NCBI GenBank assembly: GCA_946122785.1 | Contig: CAMGYJ010000005.1 | Coordinates: forward strand, 35,640,002-35,704,001 | Length of the DNA: 64,000 nt | Origin: Linum tenue | Lineage: Eukaryota; Streptophyta; Magnoliopsida; Malpighiales; Linaceae | Reading direction: 5' to 3' | Shown here: one piece after another, positions 48,379 through 59,963 of the stretch | How the letters are laid out: every line of letters starts with the position of its first letter | How positions within the stretch are numbered: the stretch's first letter is position 1 | Made by a program: the position numbers and the translations under genes | The notes under the pieces: generated by a model | Told to the model about the DNA's origin: nothing | The model's input: the letters and a program-made list of their open reading frames with translations, nothing else | Databases searched by the model: none

Positions 48379-48626
48379 GTGTGATTTTTGAGGTGGAGTG
48401 TGTGAATGGAGTTTAGAGTTTTGAGGTGGAGAGATGGAAGAGGGTTTGGAGCTTTATTCAGTTGTGACTCGCTCGACTAAAGAAGTGAGAATTGGTGGTT
48501 GGGTTGATGCTAGCTTGAGAGTGACTTAAAGTGGGGGAAAAAGGGGGAGAAGAGAGGAAGTGTAATGTGGGCATGGTTCTAAAATAGCAGAAACTAAAGG
48601 GAAAGTTGGGGGGGATGCAGAGTATG

Positions 48627-48634
48627 TATTTATA
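48627..48634 (-). promoter_or_regulatory. TATA box of the SAM-domain gene
   Basis: On the minus strand the sequence reads CTCATATAAATACATAC. TATAAATA is a good plant TATA box, about 250 bp upstream of the ATG at 48378, which would give a 5' UTR near 220 bases. The intervening sequence is CT/A-rich, as is common for plant leaders. Prediction by motif only. Confidence 0.55.
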
Positions 48635-48894
48635 TGAGAACTGAGAATGAATGAAATGCTGCCATCAATCACGGGTAGGGAAGGGAGAAAATAAAGAAGA
48701 AGTGCATCAGAAACTACTTTGGTTGCCTTTTCAGTGTGCGAAGTGGCTGCAGGGGAAGTGCATCAGAAGGATGGGATCCCATTTTAAGTTTGAAACTTAG
48801 CCATGTACTTTGGTTTCGGAGAAGGGTTCCATGGTGTGCTTCGGTTTCGAATTGATATAAATATTACCGTCGTTATTATTAGAATACTTTAAAC

Positions 48895-49627
48895 TGTGTA
48901 CCTGGGCGATTGGCCGTATTTGGGCTGACACGATACGAGCACGGCTCTGGCCTGTTTATCTCGTGTCATGTTTGATACGATCTGTCGAACTCTGTGTCGT
49001 GTTAGTTCATTTTTTGAAATTTGCCAGGCTCATATACGATTTGAATTGTATGTGCATATTCATACTTGTGTCGTGCTCATATTCGTACTCAAAGAAAAGG
49101 AAAAAATTTAAAAGAGGGAATAAAAAAGAAGGATAAAATTGAGCGGGGAATGAAAGTATTAAATATGAATGTTTGAGAAAATTAACAAATAAGAGGAAGA
49201 AGAAAATTGAAAGTATAGCAAGTATAATTTTGCCTACATGTGTCTTTTATCATTTTTATTTATGATAGTAATTACATATAATATCTTTATGTTCACTTCT
49301 AATAAGTAATAACTATAAATAGTTATTTGTGAAGTTTTATTTTGTAATAGTAGAACTTAATAATTCTCTTTATGTTTATTTTCTATAAAAAAAATCGTGT
49401 CATGTCGTGTGTATACTCAATAGAGTCTAAAAATCAATAGGTCCGACACGACCCACTTATAGACCGTTGGTGTCTGCGTTCGTGTCTATGACCATGAAGT
49501 TTAGGCATGACACGACTCATGAAGTATTTTCGCTCGTGTCGTGCTGACACATACATTTCGTACCCATGCTCTAACCGTGTCGTGCCGTGCCAGCTCGTGG
49601 ACGGCCCGGTCGGGTGTCAGGTACACA
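48895..49627. mobile_element. Probable non-autonomous hAT with GACACGA repeats
   Basis: Bounded by TGTGTACCTG and its inverse CAGGTACACA. Both subterminal parts are full of CGTGTC/GACACG motifs in opposite orientation (GCTGACACGATACGAGCACG; CGTGTCGTGCCGTGCCAGC). The centre (49080-49400) is AT-rich and non-coding. No 8-bp target duplication could be confirmed, so the exact ends are tentative. Confidence 0.6.
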
Positions 49628-50125
49628 TGAAAGTGCAAAATGTAAGTGAAATGTTTTCGAGAAAAACACAATTATATTTCGAGTAGTTAACTGGCGTTTT
49701 TGAAATTTTGATTTTAAGATTAAGAATAACACTTCATTAATGTTTCAAATATTTTAACATTGTGTATATGTATTCAAAAATAAAAATATGCATGATAAGT
49801 GTCTTGTTCTTGATATATAAATTAACAGGTAAGACGATGATAATACATGATCCACATCAATAGGCTAACCTATACGCGGAGTTAAGGGGTATTGGTCTGT
49901 CACAAGATACAAGTACGTTTTGATAAATACATAATAAATCGCTATGTATGTTTATACAAGGGATCGAACTCGACACTATAAGGTACCATAAAGATATTTA
50001 CCACTCCAATAAGCTAAATTAAAATTCCGAGAAAAGCACACACACAAAAAAAATATTACCGCGGGGCCATAATATATAGATGGAGTGCATTTTGGTTTCT
50101 GGCAAAAAAGAACGTAATTTCTCTT

Positions 50126-51340
50126 GGGCAATACTTGACTGCTGTCTGGGTTGCAGCCCAGCGCTGCTACCCATTGACGTGGCCACATATTATTGGTTCA
50201 AACATATTAATTAATTATTTAACTTAATTGGACAATGATGGGGCGTAAATAAAAATTATGACGGGACGGGAAACGGACGGAGCCCAAACGGCAAACAGTG
50301 CTGCCTCTTTAAGTTTTATTGTATTATTATATTTGTAATCTTTTTTTATTAATGGATAAGGTAGATGGTAAAATTAAACACACATAGGTGCACTCCCATG
50401 TTTGTTTTTTCTTGGTACTTAGTAGGATTATGATTGTGTTTGAATAGATTATTTTTATAGAATTAATTTAAGCATTTAGGGGATGAATTTCATACTTGCT
50501 ATTTTTTTGTACAATTCATTTGGGATGAATGTTTGCCTTTTTTTAAGATTTGGCTATTATATATTTTGTTTAAAATCAAAGATTTGAATATTATATTTCA
50601 TTTACCTTTAAAAAAACATAAAGAAGCTAAAAACTATGACAGTGATGTTTAAGACAAAGAGGCTTGGAGGACTACAATATTAGGCTGGAAAGCATAGTTA
50701 GTAAAATACGATACGGGAAAGTTACCTACAAAATACGTAAGAATATTTTACTTTGTCTCTAGGTTAATGTTACGTTTAATAGTATGTTAATAGTCATAAA
50801 TATATAAAAAAATAATTATTTAAAAAATAAACAAATATATAAACAATAGTAAATTTAACAAATTGATTCATTAAGTACCGCTCTTGAACGTGTTATATAG
50901 ATTTTATACATGTTTAGTACGAGATCCATTGAATGAAGGAAAAAAATAAAATGGCTTAACAATAATACGAATATAAAAGTTTTAAACGGATAAAGTACGT
51001 ATGAGTACATATATGTGTATTAAGCGAAGTATTTACTAACTATGTTGGAAAGCAAGAAAACATGGGATGGGAGTGCACGTGTGTTTAATTTTATTATTTC
51101 CCTTTTTCAATTAATAAAAATATATCACAATTATTATTAAATACAATAAAACTTAAGAGGCATCATTGTTTGGGCTGCTTCTCCCCGTCTAAGAAAAGAG
51201 CCAGTTTCCGTCCTGTTTCCGTTACCGTCATTGTCCAATTAAGTTAAATAATTAATTAATATGTTTGAACCAATAATATGTGGCCACGTCATTGGGTAGC
51301 AGCGCTGGGCTGCAATCCAGACAGCAGCCAAGTATTGCCC
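50126..51340. mobile_element. MULE with long terminal inverted repeats (about 290 bp)
   Basis: Left end GGGCAATACTTGACTGCTGT; inverse of right end GGGCAATACTTGGCTGCTGT. The inverted repeats run from 50126 to about 50415 and from about 51057 to 51340. The outer 130 bp differ at only a few bases (shared GCAGCCCAGCGCTGCTACCC and CCACATATTATTGGTTCAAA); inner parts carry small indels. Exact 9-bp target duplications ATTTCTCTT lie at 50117-50125 and 51341-51349. The 640-bp centre is AT-rich with no open frame. Non-autonomous Mutator-like element in the SAM-ABCG spacer. Confidence 0.93.
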
Positions 51341-51349
51341 ATTTCTCTT

Positions 51350-52887
51350 TAGACGTGTACTTGTTAAAAAAGGAAAAGATTCCAGACACTCTCATTAATG
51401 GCTAGTTAGTTTCTGATCTTCTAAACAAGTTTTCCAATTCCCCCCTCGGTACTCATGAAACAGGAGAGCAGCGTACATGTGAACATGATTACCAGTTAAT
51501 TACTCACTTCAACAAAAGGAAGTGGAAACTGGAAACCCTCATCTTTCAAATTGTTGTTCTCTGAGCTTTTGAAAAAAAAGGCTTTTGTAAGAATTATTAT
51601 TTTCAAACTGAAAGATCTACACGGTCAAATCTCATAATAGAATCATCGGCGGAGTCAAATGTTCGAAAAATAGTTTACCATGAAAGAAAAAGTTCAAAGA
51701 ATTAGGGTGGAGTCAGTAATCTAAACAAGAGCTAGAAATCTATTTTCGAAAAATTTGAACCAGCAAAGACTAAAATATTACCCTCTTCTTCTGTTATCAA
51801 GTAGGTAAGGTCACCAATCTGCCATGGGTCATGTAACTTTGCATTTGAGACATAAAAAGCAATACCATTCCTTGTTGTCGAAGCATATGTCATATGGGAG
51901 GCAAAAGAAAGAAAAGAAACTGGTCCATCTCCATCTCAATCCAAAGATAGGGTCTGACTTTTCACTTTTAGTAATGAGTATTTGGTAGGATTGGTTGCAG
52001 CCTAACATCACCAAACTGAATTGCTGTGGGCGAGGGATCTCTAAAATAAGAACTCAATAGCATCATCAATGCTCCCACGCATCATCACCAATTGGCTTTT
52101 AGTAATGTGAAAGTTGCCTTTCAACCCCTCCAAGATAACCTACAATCAGTAGTGGGTTTCAGAATCTTAACCGGCTAACGATGTTGCATAGGTGTTTGCA
52201 ACCAAGAGCAGAGAGATCGAAAGAGACCGCTAGCGAATCGGAGGAGCTTCAGGACTTTCTTGATCACGAGGTGGATCGCCCTTTTTTGTTGAGAATCGGT
52301 CCACTCTTTACGGACCATGAGAGCGTTCAGCATCGATCTCACTGTCCATCAAAAAGCCACTCTCATAGTCTCTGTGTTTCTAATATGGAGGCAAAACATA
52401 GTATGTTGCTGATACCTATATACAAGTTACACAAACTAAGGATCTTTTCACATTGACTCATTCGATGAAATGGCATTCCTCAATTTAACTTCGCAGCTAT
52501 GCAAAAACTCGCCGTTCTTAATTGATCACCTGGTTGATGAAACCAATTATAGTCGTGATTTCTTGTAGTTTTGAAAGTAAAAGGAATGCAAAGTCTGCCA
52601 TGGCATATGAATAGAACAAATGTGTAATATTATTGCCTATCAAAACAATTTTACAACAACATACATACATATCTGATAGCCATCCCGCGGCTCTCTCCCG
52701 CCAAATTGTTGCAGAATGACTTGAAAGTTAAAAGCAATCTGCAGACGTTGCTTATCTCAAAGTGATCAAATGTAAAGCACCTAACAAATCTACAAAACCC
52801 AAAAAGTTGTAGCAGACAGAGAAGCTAACAGTTTTGTGTGCTTATTGTTCGACTGCTTCTTGAAAACAAATGTATCTGTGGGTCTAT
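51350..52887. other. Intergenic and ABCG 3' flank
   Basis: No gene recognised. The open frame at 52181-52456 lacks any familiar motif and was not accepted. The ABCG 3' UTR should begin at 52887 and run left for a few hundred bases. Confidence 0.5.
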
Positions 52888-55800
52888 CTATCTTCTCTGG
52901 AAGTTGAAAGCCCTGATGGAGACGGCAAAGATGAAGGCGAAGACGACCACCAATCCAACCATCACTCCAGCAATGACACCCAAGAAATCGTGCCTGAACC
53001 CAAAGTAGCTCCTCAGGAAATCCTCCACAGTTTGCCCTCCATCTAACTGTGTCTTCACATCTCCATATTGGGACACAATCAAACCATACAATGTCCATGA
53101 GATCGGGTTGGCCCAGTAACTCCATCTCCACCACACTGGAAGGCTCTGCAATCATCATCACAAAATCACAAATGGGTTAGTCACAGAATTCATTCCTAGT
53201 CATGTAAAGATTGAAATCATGAATGATATATAAATTAGGACTTACCGGTCTGGGGATGATGAACCCGGAAAAGAGATTCCAAATGGCATAGAAGAAGGAA
53301 GAGATGATTGATGCAATGTGGTGATTCGGGGTGACTGCGACGGTCATCATCCCATAGTAGGTGAAGTAGAGGAGAGTGGTGAACATGAAGAAGATGTACC
53401 ACAGGAACTTCTCTGCGCGCCACTCGAACCCCATCATGGAGTATGTGATCAATGCATACACCAGAGACTGGACCATGATATATGGAACCTCTATGATTGC
53501 CTGTGCATAGGCATATGGCATTGCCGAGTACATCCCTGCTGCTCGCTCCCGGTAAAACACAGTTCTTTCAATGGCTACCACTGGCTGCACTGATGATGCA
53601 TTCTGTACCCCCAAGAACACCACTGCTGAAAACATTGCTCCCATTGCATTGAAAAGGTCTTGGTTCCTGGTTGTTTTGCCGCCGAGATCCCAGAAAATGG
53701 TCCCAAATGTGAGGGATATGAAGGTTGTGAATAGGAACCTGACCGCGGTGTATGGAGGATTTCGCCAGTAGGACCAGTGCTGCTTCCACAGGCAAGCCAG
53801 GCACTGTGTCATGAATGGTTGAGAGTACTGTGTTGGGAAGTAGAGTTCTTTGGCACCCGGGGCTGCTTTGCTCAAGTCCTTGATCAAGGCCTTGTTTCTC
53901 TTGTAGAGGTCCGAGTTCCTGTAAATGTCTGTGAAATCGACCCCGAGAGACATTTCTTGCGCAGTGGTGGTCACCTCTAGCATCCAAGTTGCTGGATTGT
54001 AACCGTCTTGGATCTTGCTCACTCCTGGAATTTCCTCAAAGTATTTCACCAATTGGGCGGAGTGGCGGCCTAGAGGGCCAACGTATATCTCTTGTCCTCC
54101 TCTCTTCAACAGGAAGAGCTGCAAACAATGCCAAAAAGAAATTTTCAAAATGGGTAACAATGCAGTTCACTTGACTTGCTTCTAATAGTTATGCACTTTT
54201 GCTAGTTGATTGATAATAACTTACCTCATCGAATGCTTCAAAGATATCGATGCTGGGCTGATGGATGGTGCAAACAACTGTTCTACCTGTGTCGACGGTG
54301 TTTCTCACCGTTCTCATGACAATGGCAGCAGCTCTAGCATCCAACCCTGAGGTCGGCTCGTCCATAAAAATGATGGATGGATTCGCCACCAACTCGACCG
54401 CAATGGTTAGCCTCTTACGTTGCTCAGTAGTCAAGCCATTCACACCGGGGAGTCCCACCAAAGAGTTACGTATGGGGTTCAGCTCCACAAGATCCATTAC
54501 TTCTTCAACAAACAACTGTGGCATACAAAACGGATGCAAGTTAGCTTGATCTTCCATACCCACACAAGAGTTAACGCATTAACTCTGTTTCTGGTGTAGT
54601 CGAGGATGGATAACTTACCATTCTGGTTTTTTCATCTACTTCCTGAGGCAAACGCAGCCAAGCTGAGTATACTAAAGATTCGAATACAGTAACTTGCGGG
54701 GAATGGATATCATTCTGCTCACAATACCCTGAAATCCTAGCGAAAGTTTCTTGCTTCTTAGGGAACCCAGAAATTGTGACACTTCCTTCGATATAGCCAC
54801 CGGTTTTCCTTCCAGCAAGCACATCCATGAGAGTGGTTTTACCAGCACCACTGACTCCCATGAGTGCTGTCAAAACACCTGGCCTGAAAGCACCACTAAC
54901 ACTCTTTAGAAGCACAAGCTTGTCATCAGTAACACCTTGGCTCCTCATTTCCTGGTAGATTTTGAGGTAAAAGGAAAAGGGAAATGGTTAATTATTTAAC
55001 CACAAATAACGAGAATCGAACATACAATTTTCTTTTTGCTTGCTAGTAATTCTTTTTGTTCTAACTACTAACCTGTGGCATGTCAACTGAGTATATAACG
55101 TCGTCGAAGGTCAGGGAATGAGGCTCAAAAGGAAGAACCATCCCTTTCTTCTTGCTTCCACTGGCCTCGTCGTCTATTTCCTCAGTTCTGTGTAGTGACA
55201 TCTCAATAGCTCCTGCAGAACCTTCTTCAGGTATGACAGCCTTAAGCTTCTCAAACTCTGTCCATATTAACAAATCACAAAGAGTTCAGGTTCCTTGCAC
55301 TAGAAGTATGAACCTGAACAATTTATTCTTGGGTGGCGTTACTTACTGTCCAAGAAAGTAAGAGCAATGACAAAACAAATGTTGAATAGGAACAGGAACC
55401 CTAGAGATGCTCCCACTCCTAGCCAATACCAATAGGCTTCCGTGAAGAACCCACGAGATTTTAGCACTTGGATTCCTAGTGATTCAGTAGAGTTGGGTGG
55501 AATCTGAATCAAGGAACAAATGGAGATGAAATCAGTACCAAGAATAAAGCGAAAAAAGTAAAAGAAAAGAAGAACTGAAATGATAATTGCAGGTGGGAAT
55601 AAGGAAGGTACATGGCTCCAACTGTGTCCAAGGAATTCATTGACTACTATTGCATTCTGCCCATACATCATGGGTGATGCCCAATAAGCCCAAAGCCACC
55701 ATTTCTTTACATCCTCTGTGATAATAAACCAAGAAGAAATGTTATCACATTACAAAGCCCTAAATCTAGTTAACATAAGTAAAGAAACCAATGTAACTAA

Positions 55801-58800
55801 CAACCAACCTCGTGACAGGACGAATCCACTCAATGCAAAGAGCAGAAGCAAGACAAATGAGCCAAAGGTGTTGGCAATAATCATGTTCCTTCCAGTTGCG
55901 GCAATGAATCGAAAGAGAGCAGATGCCATCTGATTAATCAGTACCAGTACAAAATAAAGCTTGAGCAACCTGCATTATCACATCACAGTTATAAGTTATA
56001 ACACAATAATTAGTATTATCAAAGAGCCTTAATTTAGCTGGGATCAAAACCTAGAATTAGTATTATCAAAGAGCCTTAATTTACCTTAAAAAGCTGGGAT
56101 CAAAACCAACGACATAGTAAGTCATGAAGACCCAAACAGCAACTTCATAGAGGGTGACAGGAATCTTCAGAAGCCATGGCGGAATGGAGTATACCCATGA
56201 CGGGTAAAAGAACAAATTCCTTTGCTTGTAGAACACGGGAAGCTTTGCAATGGTCATTGGAAGCTCAGCCATTCCGTTAAACATGAGCATAACCAATGTG
56301 AAAAAGAGAGCACCCACGTAAATGCCCCCATTCGCAACCGTGTCCCTGTGCATCTCGGTTCGTAGGAAGACCGTCATAACAAACAGTGACATGATGATTA
56401 GCTGGGTAAGCTTGAAGACATAGACAAATGAGTTCCTTTTCATGAGTAAGAACTCTCTTGCAAAGTTGGCCTTCAAGAGCTCCTTGTTCCCAACTCCATA
56501 TTTCTTGGTTGACAAGGCAGCAGGGTGGCTCTTGGTTTTGTCATAAGAAACTGACAGCTCATCTCCGATCTTTCTTCCCACGTGGAACGACTGGAAAGCC
56601 TCAGCAAACTCCTTTGTTGTAACGAAACGGTATGGTTGATCCCTTCTACTCCAATACTGCCTCTGATCCTTCTTAGATGTGACCTGGAATAGTGAAGAAG
56701 AGCCATAATTTCAGTATCTAGCCACAAAAATGTGGAACTTTGGCAATGCCTATAATTTTTTACACTCACTTCTTGCAGGAAATCAGCCACTCCTTTCCTG
56801 TCAGGACACTTGAATCCCATGTGCTCGAAGAACTCGAGCACATTTTCGCGAGGGCCTTGGTACGCAATCTGCCCATCGGACACCAGAATGATGTCATCAA
56901 AGAGGTTGTATGTCTCGGGAGCAGGCTGGAGGAGGGAAATGACTGCAGTGCCATTGAGGATGTGATTTTGCTGCTTCAGGGAGTTCACAATCTGGAATGT
57001 TGTGGAACTGTCCAAACCAGTTGAGATCTCATCCATGAACAATGCCCTTGATGGTCCAACAAGCATTTCGCCAGTAGTAACACGCTTCCTTTGTCCTCCA
57101 GAGATACCTCTGATCATTTCATCTCCCACAAGAGTGTCTGCACAAACTTCCAGCCCTAAGATCTATAATATCCAATTCCAGAAAGTGAAAAATGGATTAG
57201 AAACAGATAAAATTATGGAATTCTTCGTTATGAACTGTTAAATAGCAGTAGCACTTCAACATTTTATTACCTTGAGAATGTAGTCTGTAATCACATTGCT
57301 CTCCAAACCTTCAGTAGCTGCAGCCTATGGTTCAGAAAGTCAATGGTTAAATACAAATGGAATCATGATTCCTATAGGTTGGAATTTCAATTGTGATCTT
57401 AATTCATATTCCTAACTAACTTAATGGCTACTGGTATAGAGTAGCCTTGATGACTCACCTTCATGAAGACATCAATATCAGGATCAGGTTTAATATTTGC
57501 TGCCTTTTCTCTTCTGGATAACTCAGCCAACATATCTGCAAATTTTCGCACAACATGTTGTGATTTAGCTAGCAGCCCATAATTGAACATCAACCAATAC
57601 ACAATCAACATAAAAAAAAGAGAGAGAGAAGGAAAAGAGCTAACCTTGTAGAGATCCAACTCCTTGGACTCTGGCAGCAAAAGCCAACGTTTCCCTGACG
57701 GTCAGCTCACCCATGTGAAGATCATGCTGGCTAATGTAAGCTGAAGTTTTCTGGGGGATGAACTCGTGCATATCATGACCATTGTAGGACACTCTCCCTG
57801 ACACCTTCAGACTGGAATCCAGCCTTCCAGCTAAAGCTAGCAATAGCGTTGTCTTCCCAGAACTTGGAGGACCCAGAAGCAGAGTGATTCTGCCGGGCTT
57901 GATGACTCCACTAACGTCACTGAGAATTGTCAGATGTTTCTTTCTGTTGGGCAGAAGGTGCATCGCATCCAAGAGATCCTATTCAAGATGCAGACAGTTC
58001 TTGTGAGTTCACAAAACATCCAGCCGAAAGAAAGAAAAAGGAACACAAAGAAAGAAATTTTAGTGTTCTATCTTACCGTGAAGATTCCTAGAGTGAAGTT
58101 GGTGAACGTGGGCAGAGATTTGCTCCCAACCGTAGCTTCTGCTTCGACATTTAGATGCTCGTATCGAACTTCAATCGTCGGCAGCTCCACTCCAACCCTT
58201 CAGAAACAAGCCCCATAATCAGAATGGAAAAGGTTGGGGGATAAGAAAAGGAAAACAGAGAACTCCCCTGTTCTTAGTCTAGGTTTCCTTCAAAGAGAAC
58301 TCCCCTGTTCTTAGTCTAGGTTTCCTTCTGGTACCCATAAAAAAAAATTTACCCTCTTGTTTTCTTTTTAAGCAAATGATTATTGTGAACCGTCAAAAGG
58401 AATCAGTTAGATCTGAGATATTGCATATAACTACTGGTACTAGCTGATATTCATACTCCAAAAATGCAGAACAGAGCTCCTCTGTTTCCTGGTCTAATTA
58501 CTTCCCCCTCTTGCTGGAACCAAAAACAACAAAATGCAGCTGACTGATTACCTGTCGATTCTGCTCTTGAGCTTCAACAAGAAGTTCTCGTTGTCTTGGT
58601 CGGCAACTCTGACGAGGCGGTCAAGGAGAATCTTCCTCTCCTCGGTTCCGAGATGTTGGATGTCGATCTCGCTGAGCTCAGTCTTGGAAGCGCTGGCCAG
58701 TATGCCTTTCCTGAGCCGATCGTAAGTGGGGAGCTTCTCGAGTGCAGCCCATTTCAGCGCTTCCTCGTCGTTCTCCTCCCTCGAAGAAGCAGAGAACAAC

Positions 58801-58883
58801 TCCGACGGGTTGCTCCGCCACATGGAAGCAGACCCGCCGTGCCGGAGGCTGTTCCTCGCACTGTACAGATCCCCGGTGTCCAT
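52888..58883 (-). CDS. PDR-type ABCG transporter, ABCG40/PDR1-like
   Basis: Full-size plasma-membrane ABC exporter/importer of the pleiotropic drug resistance group; relatives move abscisic acid, terpenoids and other defence compounds (family knowledge; substrate here unknown). Exons: 58552-58883, 58077-58197, 57645-57978, 57459-57535, 57271-57324, 56770-57162, 56085-56683, 55809-55969, 55612-55715, 55347-55503, 55073-55257, 54619-54951, 54225-54515, 53246-54118, 52888-53145. They join to 4272 bases, 1423 codons plus stop, with every phase consistent. NBD1 has Walker [10 protein letters not shown], signature ISGGQRKR and Walker B LFMDEIS; NBD2 has [17 protein letters not shown] and [12 protein letters not shown]. 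Two transmembrane domains follow NBD1 and NBD2. N-terminus has [20 protein letters not shown] and the C-terminus is FNFQRR, both family hallmarks. Closest by memory is Arabidopsis ABCG40 and tobacco PDR1; exact orthology is not proven. Confidence 0.96.
58257..58328. repeat. Two-copy 36-bp tandem repeat in ABCG intron 1
   Basis: AGAGAACTCCCCTGTTCTTA and GTCTAGGTTTCCTTC occur twice head to tail (copies start at 58257 and 58293) with essentially no difference. Recent tandem duplication in the first intron. Confidence 0.9.
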
Positions 58884-59396
58884 TTTTTCTGGGCCGATGG
58901 GCCAGTAACCCAGAAGAGTAAAACAAAATCCAAGGTCAAGAACTCACGAACTGTTGCAGCAGAGATGATGAGTTGGGTTCTTGAGGTTTCCCAGGAGAAT
59001 GGAGGAGGAGGAGAAGAAGGTGAGTGGTGTGTTGTTGTTGGAGATGGGAGGGAAATGGAGAGGTTTTTAAATGGCAGTGGGAAGTGAAGTTGGATTGGCT
59101 TTCTGTGGAATCGTCAAACTTGGAATAATTTAGCCATATTTTACTTGTTTGTCGAGGCTTTCCGAGGGAACGGTTTCAAAGAAAGGGGACTTTTTAATGT
59201 GAAGCATGTGCCATGTGGGGACTTCAAAAACATTGATGGGGTACTACTATACGTTAAATTTTTTGCTAATTGCACAATTAACAAATCTTTCGAGTACATT
59301 TCGTCCAAAAAAAAAAATCTTTTGAGTACAAATGTTTAGATCTGAAAGTTTTGTTACTTTTGGTTATTAGCAAACTAGTCATCGCAATGCGGTGTG

Positions 59397-59955
59397 TAGG
59401 GATATCAAAAATATCCATAATCGTGGATATCCGTCCGAATCCGGCCTAATTGGGTAGGGTAAAACCCGAATTCGAAGGACATATAGTGGGTACGGGTAAA
59501 ATCCGAACCCGAATATTTCGGGTAATGGGTGGGCATGGGTTTCTCACTAACCAACCCGAACCCGCCCGATGTGTACACATGCATATGTATTTTGTCTAGA
59601 AATAATCATTATTTTTCTCTAGCATGTTTTATATTTAGCATATAAATATAATATTTTCATGAAATTGTGTAGTTTTAATTAATTTTCTTCATTCTAGTGA
59701 ATTATTGTCGTACTTTTTTCTTACGTAATGTGAGAATACGTGTGAATGTTAACATATTGGTTGGAGTTATGAAGAGAATTATTACCCATGGATAACCGTG
59801 GATACCCGAAACCCGACGGGTACGGGCATGGTTTTGATTTTCTGCGCGTTTCACATGTGGGTATGGCCGTATGGGTATGGGTAAAACCCGAACTACTATG
59901 AGTAGGGTAACGGATATGCACTATCCGCGTCCGACCCGACCCATTGCCATCCCTA
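59397..59955. mobile_element. Non-autonomous hAT (559 bp) upstream of ABCG gene
   Basis: Ends TAGGGATATCAAAAATATCC and CCCATTGCCATCCCTA, with GGGTA/ACCCGAA-type subterminal repeats (AAACCCGAATTCGAAGG; TAAAACCCGAACTAC). Flanks GCGGTGTG (59389-59396) and ACGGTGTC (59956-59963) agree at 6 of 8 positions, an aged hAT duplication. About 0.5 kb upstream of the ABCG start codon. Confidence 0.75.
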
Positions 59956-59963
59956 ACGGTGTC

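Noticed and set aside
47858..48391. Plus-strand and alternate-frame ORFs over the SAM gene
   Set aside because: Shadows of the single-exon SAM coding sequence; only the minus frame has a recognisable domain.
52181..52456. Plus-strand open frame of 91 codons downstream of the ABCG gene
   Set aside because: No recognised motif, no neighbours in frame and no splice context; treated as chance.
53318..54549. Plus-strand open frames of 60-94 codons opposite ABCG exons
   Set aside because: Antisense shadows of the conserved ABCG coding exons.
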